Shown here piece after piece: positions 44,696 through 53,775 of a stretch of 64,000 nt of DNA. The number at the start of each line of letters is the position of its first letter. Position 1 is the first letter of the stretch. A model generated the notes under the pieces. It made no database searches. It saw only the letters and a program-made list of their open reading frames with translations, and was not told where the DNA came from. This DNA is from Agromyces archimandritae (GTDB taxonomy: Bacteria; Actinomycetota; Actinomycetes; Actinomycetales; Microbacteriaceae): positions 930,001 to 994,000 of the forward strand of contig NZ_CP071696.1 in NCBI RefSeq assembly GCF_018024495.1, in the 5' to 3' direction. A program made the position numbers and the translations under genes.

Positions 44696-44699
44696 CGAC

Positions 44700-45098
44700 T
44701 CAGACGCGGCGGCGCTTCGGCGGACGGCAGCCGTTGTGGGCCTGCGGCGTCACATCGCTGATCGATCCGACCTCGAGGCCGGCGGCCTGGAGGGAGCGGA
44801 TGGCGGTCTCACGTCCCGAGCCCGGGCCCTTGACGAAGACGTCGACCTTCTTCATGCCGTGCTCCTGCGCCTGACGCGCGGCGGATTCGGCGGCGAGCTG
44901 CGCGGCGAACGGGGTCGACTTGCGCGAACCCTTGAAGCCGACGCCGCCCGAGGAGGCCCAGCTGATCACGGCACCGGTGGTGTCGGTGATCGAGACGATC
45001 GTGTTGTTGAACGTCGACTTGATGTGGGCCTGGCCCACGGCGATGTTCTTCTTGTCCTTGCGGCGCGGCTTGCGAGTAGCCGCCTTGGGTGCTGCCAT
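44700..45098 (-). CDS. rpsK: 30S ribosomal protein S11
   Basis: 132 residues, normal length. Signatures are [20 protein letters not shown], the glycine-rich [40 protein letters not shown] and the basic C-terminal [10 protein letters not shown]. It follows rpsM by 33 bases. In most bacteria rpsD comes next; here it does not. Confidence 0.98.
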   Translation of the reverse strand: MAAPKAATRKPRRKDKKNIAVGQAHIKSTFNNTIVSITDTTGAVISWASSGGVGFKGSRKSTPFAAQLAAESAARQAQEHGMKKVDVFVKGPGSGRETAIRSLQAAGLEVGSISDVTPQAHNGCRPPKRRRV

Positions 45099-45131
45099 GT
45101 GTGAAATCTCCTGAATCTGGCGAACGAGCGG

Positions 45132-45512
45132 TTACTTGCGGCCGGGCTTCTTCTTGCCGGCGACGGTGCGCTTCGGGCCCTTGCGGGTGCGAGCGTTGGT
45201 CTTGGTGCGCTGACCACGGACGGGCAGGCCGCGGCGGTGGCGGATGCCCTCGTAGGAGCCGATCTCGACCTTGCGGCGGATGTCGGCGGCGACCTCGCGG
45301 CGGAGGTCGCCCTCGACCTTGAAGGTTCCCTCGATGTAGTCGCGGAGGGCGACGAGCTGGTCGTCGGTGAGGTCCTTGACGCGGATGTTCCCGTCGATGC
45401 CGGTCTCCGCGAGGGTCTGCAGCGCGCGGGTGCGTCCGACGCCGTAGATGTAGGTCAGTGCGATCTCCACGCGCTTCTCGCGCGGGATGTCGACTCCTGC
45501 CAGACGTGCCAT
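45132..45512 (-). CDS. rpsM: 30S ribosomal protein S13
   Basis: 126 residues, normal length. It opens [20 protein letters not shown] and has [20 protein letters not shown] and [19 protein letters not shown], the tail that contacts P-site tRNA. A 250-base gap with a repeat array separates it from rpmJ upstream. Confidence 0.98.
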   Translation of the reverse strand: MARLAGVDIPREKRVEIALTYIYGVGRTRALQTLAETGIDGNIRVKDLTDDQLVALRDYIEGTFKVEGDLRREVAADIRRKVEIGSYEGIRHRRGLPVRGQRTKTNARTRKGPKRTVAGKKKPGRK

Positions 45513-45590
45513 GTTGGCTTCTCCTGTGAGTGAGTGGAGGTGTGGAACAACGCCGGTGCCCGGGCCTCCTCCCGAGGTGTCCGTATCGCC

Positions 45591-45692
45591 GATCGAGGAG
45601 CCGCGAAGCGACTGTCGACTCGCTGATCGAGGAGCCGCGAAGCGACTGTCGACTCGCTGATCGAGTAGCCGCGAAGCGGCGTATCGAGATCC
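45591..45692. repeat. Three tandem 34-bp repeats (GATCGAGGAGCC...) within the alpha ribosomal operon
   Basis: Two identical 34-bp units (45591-45624 and 45625-45658) and one diverged unit (45659-45692, GATCGAGTAGCC...CGTATCGAGATCC) lie between rpmJ and rpsM. The third unit is clearly of the same family as the 10436-10668 cluster and is a better palindrome than the first two. The array interrupts a normally compact operon and would appear in its mRNA as a series of short hairpins. Confidence 0.8.
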
Positions 45693-45762
45693 GATACTTC
45701 TGGCGTTGCCGATTTTCGTATTCAGTTGTGCGCGGACCGCGGGCGGATGCCGCGGGGCCCGT

Positions 45763-45876
45763 TCAGCCCTGACGCTGCTTGTGGCGCGGGTTCTCGCAGA
45801 TCACCATGACGTTGCCGTGGCGACGGATGACCTTGCACTTGTCGCAGATCTTCTTGACGGAGGGCTTGACCTTCAT
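45763..45876 (-). CDS. rpmJ: 50S ribosomal protein L36
   Basis: 37 residues: [20 protein letters not shown] then [17 protein letters not shown]. The zinc-binding set C-x2-C-x12-C-x4-H is intact (Cys11, Cys14, Cys27, His32), so this is the zinc (C+) form. It lies 85 bases after infA on the minus strand. Confidence 0.97.
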   Translation of the reverse strand: MKVKPSVKKICDKCKVIRRHGNVMVICENPRHKQRQG

Positions 45877-45961
45877 TGTTCTGTTTCCTATCGCTGTCTT
45901 CGTACCCCGGATCGCGCACGCCTGCTGCGTGCGGCCGGTGGCCGTTACTTTCCGGTACCGC

Positions 45962-46183
45962 CTACTTGTAGCGGTAGACGATGCGTCCGCGGGTCAGGTC
46001 GTACGGGCTCAGCTCCACGATCACGCGGTCCTCGGGGAGGATGCGGATGTAGTGCTGGCGCATCTTGCCCGAGATGTGGGCGAGAACCTTGTGCCCGTTG
46101 GTGAGCTCGACCCGGAACATCGCGTTCGGGAGAGCCTCGATGACCGAGCCTTCGATCTCGATGACGCCGTCTTTCTTGGCCAT
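45962..46183 (-). CDS. infA: Translation initiation factor IF-1
   Basis: 73 residues, standard length, one S1-like OB fold: [40 protein letters not shown] and the C-terminal [18 protein letters not shown]-1 binds the ribosomal A site during initiation. It is the first gene of the infA-rpmJ-rpsM-rpsK-rpoA-rplQ unit and has its own promoter (TTGGCG-N18-TAATAT). Confidence 0.98.
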   Translation of the reverse strand: MAKKDGVIEIEGSVIEALPNAMFRVELTNGHKVLAHISGKMRQHYIRILPEDRVIVELSPYDLTRGRIVYRYK

Positions 46184-46302
46184 AGCCTCACTATCGCTTG
46201 AGTTGGGATACCGGTCGTGCGAAGGTATTCCGTGACCCGTTCCGCCGTGAACCCGCCGCGAGCGACGGCACGCCGAATGAGTGCACAGAACACCAAGGGT
46301 CA

Positions 46303-46332
46303 ATATTAGGGGATCATCCCCCGAAACGCCAA
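46303..46332 (-). promoter_or_regulatory. infA promoter TTGGCG-N18-TAATAT with palindrome in the spacer
   Basis: On the minus strand TTGGCG (46332-46327) and a near-consensus TAATAT (46308-46303) are 18 bases apart. The spacer contains GGGGAT-G-ATCCCC (46309-46321), a perfect 13-bp palindrome directly abutting the -10, a typical operator position. The leader to infA is about 115 bases. Confidence 0.6.
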
Positions 46333-46378
46333 TCCGCTGCGTGTCACGTCCGGCCGCGGCGGATCCGCACGGCGTGTC

Positions 46379-48055
46379 TCAGGCGCCGGTGGATGCCCCG
46401 CGCACCCCCTCCGCGGCCTTCGACGCCGCGGCCCGCGCGGTCGCGCCGTCTTCGGCGGCGAGGGCGGCCTCCGCCAGCGTGCGGGCATCCTCCGCCCGGA
46501 ATCGCGCAAGCGATGCGCGCACATCGGCCAGCGCGGCCGGAGACATCGACAGGCTCGTCGCGCCGAGCCCGACGAGTACGACCGCGAGCAGCGGATCGGC
46601 GGCCGCCTCGCCGCAGATGCCGACGTGCTTGCCGCGGGTACGCCCGGCATCGCCGACCGAACGGACGAGCTCGAGCACGGCCGGATCCCACGGATCCTGC
46701 AGCTCCGCGACGCCGCCGAGCAGCCGGTCGGCGGCCATCGTGTACTGGGTGAGGTCGTTCGTGCCGATCGACGCGAAGTCGGCCGCGTCGAGCACATGGC
46801 CGGCGAGCAGCGCCGCGGCCGGCACTTCGACCATGACGCCCGCCGAGGAGAGCCCGGCCTTCCGGGCGGCCTCGACGAAGCGGCGTGCCTCGTCGGCCGT
46901 GGCGACCATGGGCGCCATCACCTCGACGCAGGCATCCGTCTCCTTCGCCGCACCGGCGATCGCCCCGAGTTGATCGGCGAGCACTTCGGGCGCGGCGAAC
47001 AGCGCGCGGATCCCCCGGCGCCCGAGCGCCGGGTTGGGCTCCTCGTCGTGGTTCAGGAACGCGAGCGGTTTGTCGGCACCCGCGTCGAGCACGCGCACGA
47101 CGACGCGCTCGCCCGGGAACGCCTGGAACAGGCGCCGGTACTCGGCCTGCTGCGCCTCGACGCTCGGAGCCTCTGCGGCATCGAGGAAGAGGAATTCGGT
47201 GCGGAACAATCCCACGCCTTCGGCCCCCTGCCGAACGGCCTCCGCGGCACCGTCCGGGGAGCCGAGGTTCGCCAGGAGCGGCACCGCGGTGCCGTCGGCG
47301 AGGGCTCCCGGCCGCAGCGGGGCACCGGCCTCGGCGCGAAGCTCTTCGCCGCGCCGGGCGGCCTCCGCGAGCGCGTCGCCGTCGGGGTCGACGGTCACTG
47401 CGCCGGCCGCGGCATCCACGATGACCTGCACGCCGTCCTCCAGACCGTCGGCACCGGTGGCGCCGACGACGGCGACGAGCGACTTCTCGCGCGCGAGGAT
47501 CGCCGTGTGCGAGGTCGGGCCGCCTTCGGCCGTCACCAGTGCGACGACCCGATCAAGGTCGAGGAGCGCCGTGTCGGCCGGGGCGAGATCGTGCGCCACG
47601 AGGACGAAGGGGTGGCCCGGGTCCGGGATGCCGGGGGCCGGCACCCCGCGGAGCCGTGCGACGACCCGCTGGGCGATGTCGTCGAGGTCTGCGGCGCGCT
47701 CCCCCAGATACCCGCCCATACCGGCCAGCACATCCCGGAACGAGGCGAAGGCCTCCCACACACCCCGTTCGGCGGTCTTCCCGGCCGCGAGCCGTGTGTC
47801 GAGCTCTTCGACGAGGCTCGGGTCGGCGGCCATCATCGACTGCGCCTCGAGCACGTCCTTCGCGCTGCCGCCGGCCGCGTCCCCTCGGGCCTTCAGCTCG
47901 GCCGACACCGCGTCGAGCGCCGCCGTCGCGCGTTTCCGCTCCGCGTCCTCGCCGAGCTTCGACGGGTCGTCCGGCGGTTCCGGCAGCGCTTCGTTCATCC
48001 GTGCGACGGGGCCGACGGCGATCCCCCGGCCGATGCCCGTGCCCGTGATCCGCAT
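46379..48055 (-). CDS. ptsI: Phosphoenolpyruvate-protein phosphotransferase (PTS Enzyme I)
   Basis: A 558-residue enzyme that moves phosphate from PEP to HPr to power sugar uptake. The phosphorylated histidine is in ALVTAEGGPTSHTAILARE (~187), followed by the PEP-binding barrel motifs GVGLFRTEFLFLD, RVLDAGADKPLAFL, NPALGRRGIRALF, FASIGTNDLTQYTMAADR and HVGICGEAAADPL. The length is normal. GGGGAG lies six bases before the ATG. It stands between adk and infA, where many actinobacteria carry the methionine aminopeptidase gene map; no HPr gene adjoins it. Confidence 0.96.
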   Translation of the reverse strand: MRITGTGIGRGIAVGPVARMNEALPEPPDDPSKLGEDAERKRATAALDAVSAELKARGDAAGGSAKDVLEAQSMMAADPSLVEELDTRLAAGKTAERGVWEAFASFRDVLAGMGGYLGERAADLDDIAQRVVARLRGVPAPGIPDPGHPFVLVAHDLAPADTALLDLDRVVALVTAEGGPTSHTAILAREKSLVAVVGATGADGLEDGVQVIVDAAAGAVTVDPDGDALAEAARRGEELRAEAGAPLRPGALADGTAVPLLANLGSPDGAAEAVRQGAEGVGLFRTEFLFLDAAEAPSVEAQQAEYRRLFQAFPGERVVVRVLDAGADKPLAFLNHDEEPNPALGRRGIRALFAAPEVLADQLGAIAGAAKETDACVEVMAPMVATADEARRFVEAARKAGLSSAGVMVEVPAAALLAGHVLDAADFASIGTNDLTQYTMAADRLLGGVAELQDPWDPAVLELVRSVGDAGRTRGKHVGICGEAAADPLLAVVLVGLGATSLSMSPAALADVRASLARFRAEDARTLAEAALAAEDGATARAAASKAAEGVRGASTGA

Positions 48056-48181
48056 GCCGTCTCCCCTCGCTCCGGCCGTCCGGCGCCCCCGCGCATCCGG
48101 CCCGTACGCCCTACGATAGCGCCGACCGCGTGGGGGCGGCAGGGCATCCGGTCTCGCGGCGAGCGCCCGCGGGTGAGCGGC

Positions 48182-48799
48182 CTACTCGGCCGGCGCAGCA
48201 GCCGGAACGAGGCCGCGCTCGGCCAGCGCCGCGAAGATCCGTGCGGTGACCTCGTCGAGCGTGCCGAGACCGTCGATCTCGAGGACCAGTCCGCGCTCGC
48301 GGTACACGCCGAGGATCGGCGCGGTCTCCTTCTCGTAGATCGCCAGGCGGTTCTCGATGACCTCTTCGGTGTCGTCGGAGCGGCCCTGGTCGACCGCGCG
48401 CTTGCGGAGGCGGGCGATGCTCTCTTCGCGGGGCACGCTCAGTTCGATGACGGCGTCCAGGGCCTCGGAGCGCGAGACGAGGAACGCGTCGAGGTCTGCG
48501 ACCTGCCCCAGGTTGCGGGGGTAGCCGTCGAGGAGGAAGCCGGGCGCGGCGTCCGCCTGCTCGAGGCGGTCGCGCACGAGCGCGCTCGTGAGCTCGTCCG
48601 GCACGAGGTCGCCTGCCTCGACGATCGACTTGACCTGCTTGCCCAGTTCGGTGTCGCCGGCGATGTTCGCCCGGAACACGTCGCCGGTCGAAACGGCCGG
48701 GACCCCGAACGCCTGTGCGACGACGACACCCTGGGTTCCCTTGCCCGAGCCCTGCGGTCCGACGATGAGGAAGCGGGCGGATTCGGGCTGAGCGGTCAT
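48182..48799 (-). CDS. adk: Adenylate kinase
   Basis: A 205-residue enzyme interconverting ATP, AMP and ADP. The P-loop is FLIVGPQGSGKGTQGVVVAQ, AMP-binding motifs are STGDVFRANI and GFLLDGYPRNLGQVADLDAF. The LID region is short (RLRKRAVDQGRSDDTEEVIE), without zinc cysteines, so this is the short-LID form. The start overlaps the secY stop (ATGA); secY-adk coupling is typical of the spc operon end. The last residues form a small Ala/Pro tail. Confidence 0.97.
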   Translation of the reverse strand: MTAQPESARFLIVGPQGSGKGTQGVVVAQAFGVPAVSTGDVFRANIAGDTELGKQVKSIVEAGDLVPDELTSALVRDRLEQADAAPGFLLDGYPRNLGQVADLDAFLVSRSEALDAVIELSVPREESIARLRKRAVDQGRSDDTEEVIENRLAIYEKETAPILGVYRERGLVLEIDGLGTLDEVTARIFAALAERGLVPAAAPAE

Positions 48800-50124
48800 C
48801 TGAGGAGTCCTTCGTAGTGTCGCTGCTGGAGTTGGGCGTCGATCTGCTTCACCGTCTCGAGGCCGACGCCGACGATGATGAGCAGGGAAGCGCCGCCGAA
48901 CGGGAAGTTCTGGTTCGCGCCCACGAGCGCGAAGGCGATCAGCGGGATGAGCGCCACGAGACCGAGATAGATCGAGCCGGGCAGGGTCACGCGCGTCAGC
49001 ACGTAGTCGAGGTACTCGGCGGTCGGGCGGCCGGCACGGATGCCGGGGATGAATCCGCCGTACTTCTTCATGTTGTCGGCGACCTCTTCGGGGTTGAAGG
49101 TGATCGCGACGTAGAAGTACGTGAAGCCGACGATGAGGAGGAAGTACAGGAGCATGTACAGCGGGTGATCGCCCTGCACCAGGTAGCTCTGGATCCACAC
49201 CACCCAGCCGGCGGGCTCCTCGCCCGCGGCCGGCTGGTTGAACTGGGCGATGAGCGCCGGCAGGTACAGCAGCGAGGAGGCGAAGATGATCGGCACGACG
49301 CCGGCCATGTTCACCTTGATCGGGATGTAGGTGTTGTTGCCGCCGTACGTGCGGCGGCCGACCATGCGCTTGGCGTACTGCACCGGCACGCGCCGCTGCG
49401 ACTGCTCGACGAAGACGACCGCGAGCATGACGATCAGGCCGATCGCGAGGACGATGAGGAAGGTGTCGAGCCCGCGGGTCTGGAAGATCGCCCACAGCGA
49501 CGCCGGGAAGGTCGCGGCGATCGAGGTGAAGATGAGCAGCGACATGCCGTTGCCGATGCCGCGCTCGGTGATGAGCTCGCCCATCCACATGATGACGCCC
49601 GTACCGGCGGTCATCGTGATGACCATGAGCATCATGCCGTACCAGGTGCTGCCCTGTGCGGTGATGAGGTCGCCGCACGCACCGGCGCTGTTGCCGAACA
49701 GCGCGCCCGAGCGCGCGACGGTGATGAGCGTCGTGGACTGCAGGACGCCGAGGGCGATCGTGAGGTAGCGGGTGTACTGGGTGAGCTTGGCCTGGCCCGA
49801 CTGGCCCTCTTTGTAGAGGGTCTCGAACCTGGGGATGACGACCCGGAGGAGCTGGACGATGATCGACGCCGTGATGTACGGCATGATGCCGAGGGCGAAG
49901 ATCGACAGCTGCAGGAGCGCACCGCCCGAGAAGACGTTCACGAGCTCGTAGAGGCCCGAGGCGGCCCCCTGCGTCGCCGCGAGACACGCCTGCACGTTGC
50001 CGAAGTCCACGAACGGCGCCGGGATGAACGAGCCGAGCCGGAACAGCGCGACGATGCCGAGCGTGAACCCGATCTTGCGCCGCAGGTCCGGTGTGCGGAA
50101 GATCCGCCCGATGGCGTTGAACAC
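48796..50124 (-). CDS. secY: Preprotein translocase subunit SecY
   Basis: A 442-residue channel subunit with ten membrane helices. Signatures are TLGIVALFRLGSFIPAPFVD, LSIFALGIMPYITASIIVQL (second signature), and FADNMKKYGGFIPGIRAGRP-like DNMKKYGGFIPGIRAGRPTA. GTG 50124 was chosen for the AGGAGG four bases upstream and because the family begins at FNAIGRIFRTPDLRRKI; an earlier GTG/ATG at 50157 would add 11 residues. It follows rplO after a 136-base gap containing an inverted repeat, so it may be partly uncoupled from the ribosomal genes. Confidence 0.97.
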   Translation of the reverse strand: MFNAIGRIFRTPDLRRKIGFTLGIVALFRLGSFIPAPFVDFGNVQACLAATQGAASGLYELVNVFSGGALLQLSIFALGIMPYITASIIVQLLRVVIPRFETLYKEGQSGQAKLTQYTRYLTIALGVLQSTTLITVARSGALFGNSAGACGDLITAQGSTWYGMMLMVITMTAGTGVIMWMGELITERGIGNGMSLLIFTSIAATFPASLWAIFQTRGLDTFLIVLAIGLIVMLAVVFVEQSQRRVPVQYAKRMVGRRTYGGNNTYIPIKVNMAGVVPIIFASSLLYLPALIAQFNQPAAGEEPAGWVVWIQSYLVQGDHPLYMLLYFLLIVGFTYFYVAITFNPEEVADNMKKYGGFIPGIRAGRPTAEYLDYVLTRVTLPGSIYLGLVALIPLIAFALVGANQNFPFGGASLLIIVGVGLETVKQIDAQLQQRHYEGLLR

Positions 50125-50185
50125 TCGTCCTCCTGTTGCTCCGGGTGGAGCGTCCATCGCTCCTGTGGAGTCAGCCCTTAAGCGG

Positions 50186-50240
50186 CTCGAGCCTGTCGAG
50201 ACCCTCGTGAATCATACGCGAGGACCCGACAGGCTCGAAA
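50186..50240 (-). repeat. Long inverted repeat between rplO and secY
   Basis: CTCGAGCCTGTCGAGACCCTCG and CGAGGACCCGACAGGCTCGA are nearly complementary arms around an 11-base loop, giving a hairpin of about 20 bp with one bulge. It lies shortly after the rplO stop in the mRNA. It could reduce transcription into secY, or be a dispersed palindromic element; there is no T-run. Confidence 0.7.
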
Positions 50241-50260
50241 ACCGTGTCGTCGCTGTCAGC

Positions 50261-50908
50261 CTACTTGACGGAACCGCCGGCGGCCACGATCTTCTGCTCC
50301 GCGGAGCCGGAGACCTTGTCGACCTCGACGTTCAGCTTGACCTGGACATCGCCGTTGCCGAGCACCTTGACGCGCTCGTTCTTGCGGACGACGCCCTTCT
50401 CGATGAGGTCGGCGACGGTGACGTCGCCGCCCTTCGGGTAGAGCTCGGCGAGCTTGTCCAGGTTCACGACCTGGTACTCGACGCGGAACGGGTTCTTGAA
50501 CCCGCGCAGCTTCGGCGCACGCATGTGGTACGGAAGCTGGCCGCCCTCGAAGCCGGGGCGCACCGTGTTGCGGGCCTTCGTGCCCTTGGTGCCGCGACCG
50601 GCGGTCTTGCCCTTCGAACCCTCACCGCGACCGACGCGGGTCTTGTCCTTCTTGGCGCCGGGCGCCGGGCGAAGGTGGTGGACCTTCAGGACCTGCTCGC
50701 GCGCGGGCACGGCGTCCTTCTTGGCCGGGGCCTTCTTCGCGGCCGTCTTCTCCGCGGGCTTCGCCTCGTCGGCCTTGGCCGCGGACTTCGCGGGGGCCTT
50801 CTTGGCGGGAGCCTTCTCCGACTTCTCGGCGGCGGGCTTGGCGGCGGCCTTCTTGGCGGGAGCCTTCTTGGTCTCCTCCACGGCCGCTTCCTTCTTCTCG
50901 TCAGCCAT
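50261..50908 (-). CDS. rplO: 50S ribosomal protein L15 with Lys/Ala/Pro-rich N-terminal extension
   Basis: 215 residues. The conserved L15 domain begins near residue 72 ([60 protein letters not shown]). The preceding ~65 residues are a Lys/Ala/Pro repeat ([20 protein letters not shown]) resembling a histone H1 tail, which typical L15 lacks. The start overlaps the rpmD stop by one base (TAATG). Confidence 0.97.
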   Translation of the reverse strand: MADEKKEAAVEETKKAPAKKAAAKPAAEKSEKAPAKKAPAKSAAKADEAKPAEKTAAKKAPAKKDAVPAREQVLKVHHLRPAPGAKKDKTRVGRGEGSKGKTAGRGTKGTKARNTVRPGFEGGQLPYHMRAPKLRGFKNPFRVEYQVVNLDKLAELYPKGGDVTVADLIEKGVVRKNERVKVLGNGDVQVKLNVEVDKVSGSAEQKIVAAGGSVK

Positions 50909-51093
50909 TAGTCAATCTCCTCAACCTTCACGAGGTGGGCGACGGTGTTGACGTATCCGCGGTTCTGCGGCGTGTCCTCGCGGACCACCGAGTCGCCGAT
51001 GCGCTTGAGCCCGAGGCTGCGCAGCGTGTCGCGCTGATACTGCTTCTCGCTCACCTTGGACTTGATCTGGGTCACCTTGAGCTGCTTGGCCAT
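50908..51093 (-). CDS. rpmD: 50S ribosomal protein L30
   Basis: 61 residues, normal bacterial length: [58 protein letters not shown]. It is coupled to rpsE by an ATGA overlap and to rplO by a one-base overlap. Confidence 0.98.
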   Translation of the reverse strand: MAKQLKVTQIKSKVSEKQYQRDTLRSLGLKRIGDSVVREDTPQNRGYVNTVAHLVKVEEID

Positions 51094-51797
51094 CAGGCAC
51101 CTGCCTTCGCTGCTGCGGCGGCCTCGGCCGCCTTCGCCTCGGCACGCAGGATGCGGGCCGGAGCGACCTCGTCGTAGTCGAGACCACGACGGGCTGCAAC
51201 GGCGCGCGGCTCTTCGAGCTGCTTGAGCGCCTCGACGGTCGCGTGCACGATGTTGATGGTGTTCGACGAACCGAGCGACTTGCTCAGCACGTCGTGGACG
51301 CCCGCGCACTCGAGGACGGCGCGCACCGGGCCGCCGGCGATGACACCGGTACCGGGAGCGGCCGGACGCAGCAGCACGACGCCGGCAGCGGCCTCGCCCT
51401 GCACCGGGTGCGGGATGCTCGAGCCGACGCGAGGCACGCGGAAGAAGTTCTTCTTCGCCTCCTCGACGCCCTTCGAGATCGCGGTCGGGACCTCGCGGGC
51501 CTTGCCGTAGCCGACGCCCACGACGCCGTTGCCGTCGCCCACGACGACGAGCGCCGTGAAGCTGAAGCGACGGCCGCCCTTGACGACCTTCGACACGCGG
51601 TTGATGGTGACGACGCGCTCGAGGAACTGGCTCTTGTCGGCGTCGCGATCGCGGCGGTCGCGGCCCTGGCCACGACCCTGGCCGCCGCCGCGGCGCTCTC
51701 CGCGCTGCGGCTGCTCGTTCTGGGGAGCCTCCGTCTTGGCGGCGGTCTCCACGGGTGCCTCTGCAGCCACCTCGTTCTCCTTCTTGTTGTCGGTCAC
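51093..51797 (-). CDS. rpsE: 30S ribosomal protein S5 with Arg/Gly-rich N-terminal extension
   Basis: 234 residues. The double-stranded-RNA-binding S5 domain starts near residue 57 ([20 protein letters not shown]) and continues with [20 protein letters not shown] and [19 protein letters not shown]. The first ~55 residues are low-complexity, with an RGG-like run ([20 protein letters not shown]). GTG 51797 overlaps the rplR stop (GTGA). Confidence 0.97.
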   Translation of the reverse strand: MTDNKKENEVAAEAPVETAAKTEAPQNEQPQRGERRGGGQGRGQGRDRRDRDADKSQFLERVVTINRVSKVVKGGRRFSFTALVVVGDGNGVVGVGYGKAREVPTAISKGVEEAKKNFFRVPRVGSSIPHPVQGEAAAGVVLLRPAAPGTGVIAGGPVRAVLECAGVHDVLSKSLGSSNTINIVHATVEALKQLEEPRAVAARRGLDYDEVAPARILRAEAKAAEAAAAAKAGA

Positions 51798-52153
51798 AGG
51801 TTCAGCCCCGCTTCCCGCGCGCCATCGGCGATCGCGGCGACCCGGCCGGCGTACTTGTTGCCGCCGCGGTCGAAGACGACCTTCTCGACGCCGGCGCTCT
51901 TCGCGCGCTCGGCAACGAGCTCGCCGACCTTCTTGGCCTTGGCGGTCTTGTCTCCCTCGAGGGCGCGGAGGTCGGCCTCCATCGTCGACGCGGAAGCGAC
52001 CGTGCGGCCCTTCGAGTCGTCGACGACCTGCACGAAGACGTGCCGGGCCGAACGGGTCACGACGAGACGCGGAGTGGACTCCGTGCCGACGATCTTCTTG
52101 CGAAGGCGGGCGTGGCGACGCGAACGCGCTGCCGACTTGCTCTTCACGGCCAT
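51794..52153 (-). CDS. rplR: 50S ribosomal protein L18
   Basis: 119 residues, normal. [40 protein letters not shown] and [20 protein letters not shown] are the 5S-rRNA-binding L18 signatures. It lies two bases after rplF and overlaps the rpsE start. Confidence 0.98.
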   Translation of the reverse strand: MAVKSKSAARSRRHARLRKKIVGTESTPRLVVTRSARHVFVQVVDDSKGRTVASASTMEADLRALEGDKTAKAKKVGELVAERAKSAGVEKVVFDRGGNKYAGRVAAIADGAREAGLNL

Positions 52154-52155
52154 GA

Positions 52156-52692
52156 TTACTTACCAGCCTTTCCGGCCTTGCGGCGTACGACCTCACCGGC
52201 GTAGCGGATGCCCTTGCCCTTGTAGGGCTCCGGCTTCTTGATCTTGCGGATGTTCGCAGCGGCTTCGCCGACGGCCTGCTTGTCGATGCCGGAGACGGTG
52301 ACCTTGTTGTTGCCCTCGACCGCGAGCGTGATGCCGGCGGGCGCTTCGACCGTCACGGGGTGCGAGAACCCGAGGGCGAACTCGATGTTGCCGCCCTTCT
52401 GGGAGACGCGGTACCCGGTACCGACGATCTCGAGGGACTTGGAGTAGCCCTGGGTCACGCCGACGATCTGGTTGGAGATGAGGGTGCGGGTCAGACCGTG
52501 CAGCGAGCGCGACTCGCGCTCGTCGTCCGGGCGGGTGACGAGAACCTGGTTCTCCTCGACCTTGACCTCGATGGGGGCGGCGACGGTGAGCGAGAGCTCG
52601 CCCTTCGGGCCCTTGACGTTGACCGCGCGGCCGTCGAGCTTGACCTCGACGCCGGCGGGGATGTCGATGGGGAGTCGTCCGATTCGTGACAT
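52156..52692 (-). CDS. rplF: 50S ribosomal protein L6
   Basis: 178 residues, two repeated L6 domains. [20 protein letters not shown] opens the protein and the signature [20 protein letters not shown] closes it. ATG 52692 lies four bases past the rpsH stop. Confidence 0.98.
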   Translation of the reverse strand: MSRIGRLPIDIPAGVEVKLDGRAVNVKGPKGELSLTVAAPIEVKVEENQVLVTRPDDERESRSLHGLTRTLISNQIVGVTQGYSKSLEIVGTGYRVSQKGGNIEFALGFSHPVTVEAPAGITLAVEGNNKVTVSGIDKQAVGEAAANIRKIKKPEPYKGKGIRYAGEVVRRKAGKAGK

Positions 52693-52696
52693 GGAA

Positions 52697-53095
52697 CTAC
52701 CACACGTAGGCGAGGACTTCCCCACCCACGCCCTTCTTCTCGGCCTGGCGGTCGGTCAGCAGACCGCTGGAAGTGGACAGGATCGCGACGCCGAGGCCGC
52801 CGAGCACCTTGGGCAGCTCCGTCGACTTCGCGTAGACGCGGAGACCGGGCTTGGAGACCCGCTTGATGCCCGCGATCGAGCGCTCGCGGTTCGGGCCGAA
52901 CTTGAGCGTGAGCGTGAGCGTGGTGCCGACGCGCGCGTCGGTGACCTCGAAGCCCTGGATGTATCCCTCGTTCTTCAGGATCTCCGCGATGTGCGACTTG
53001 AGCTTCGAGTTCGGCATCGACACCGTGTCGTGGTGCGCGGAGTTGGCGTTCCGCAGCCGGGTCAGCATGTCTGCGACCGGATCGGTCATCGTCAT
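52697..53095 (-). CDS. rpsH: 30S ribosomal protein S8
   Basis: 132 residues, normal. [40 protein letters not shown] and [20 protein letters not shown] are conserved. ATG 53095 was preferred to 53089 because GAGGAA lies nine bases upstream of it. The gene normally preceding it, rpsN, is absent. Confidence 0.97.
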   Translation of the reverse strand: MTMTDPVADMLTRLRNANSAHHDTVSMPNSKLKSHIAEILKNEGYIQGFEVTDARVGTTLTLTLKFGPNRERSIAGIKRVSKPGLRVYAKSTELPKVLGGLGVAILSTSSGLLTDRQAEKKGVGGEVLAYVW

Positions 53096-53161
53096 GACGT
53101 GTGTTTCCTCTTCATTCACCAGGTTTCGACGCCCGGTGCACGGACGCCGACCTGTGGTGGT

Positions 53162-53183
53162 GGCCGGAGCGGTTGCTCCGGCC
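53162..53183 (-). terminator. Hairpin in the rplE-rpsH gap
   Basis: GGCCGGAGC-GGTT-GCTCCGGCC is a perfect 9-bp stem with a four-base loop starting five bases after the rplE stop, at the place where rpsN would stand in other bacteria. No T-run follows, so it may be an mRNA-processing or attenuation element. Confidence 0.5.
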
Positions 53184-53187
53184 GGGT

Positions 53188-53775
53188 TCAGTTGGCGGGC
53201 TGGTTCGACGTGAACGGGAAGCCGAGCGCCTTGAGCAGCGCACGACCCTCGTCGTCGGTCTGGGCGGTGGTCACCACGGTGATGTCCATGCCGCGGACGC
53301 GGTCGATCCGGTCCTGGTCGATCTCGTGGAACACGGACTGCTCCGTGAGACCGAAGGTGTAGTTGCCGTGGCCGTCGAACTGGGCGTCCGAGAGGCCGCG
53401 GAAGTCGCGGATGCGGGGAAGCGCGAGCGAGAGCAGCCGGTCGAGGAACTCCCACATGCGGTCGCCGCGGAGCGTCGTGTGGGCGCCGATGGGCTGGCCC
53501 TCACGGAGCTTGAACTGGGCGATCGACTTGCGGGCCTTGGTGACCTGCGGCTTCTGGCCGGTGATCTTCGTGAGGTCCGCGATGGCGCCGTCGATGACCT
53601 TGCCGTCGCGCGCGGCTTCGCCGACGCCCATGTTCACGACGATCTTCACGAGGCCGGGCACCTGGTGCACGTTGGTGTAGCCGTGCGCCTCGGTGAGGCT
53701 CTTCGTGATCTCGCTCCGGTACTTGGTCTTCAGACGCGGCTGGATTTTGCCAGCCTGCGTAGCCGTATCGGTCAT
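53188..53775 (-). CDS. rplE: 50S ribosomal protein L5
   Basis: 195 residues, normal. [60 protein letters not shown] and [20 protein letters not shown] are signature stretches; the protein binds 5S rRNA. The ATG overlaps the rplX stop by one base. Confidence 0.98.
   Translation of the reverse strand: MTDTATQAGKIQPRLKTKYRSEITKSLTEAHGYTNVHQVPGLVKIVVNMGVGEAARDGKVIDGAIADLTKITGQKPQVTKARKSIAQFKLREGQPIGAHTTLRGDRMWEFLDRLLSLALPRIRDFRGLSDAQFDGHGNYTFGLTEQSVFHEIDQDRIDRVRGMDITVVTTAQTDDEGRALLKALGFPFTSNQPAN

Noticed and set aside
45591..45692. Possible CRISPR or satellite with spacers
   Set aside because: The units abut directly without spacers and the third is diverged; it is a tandem palindromic repeat.
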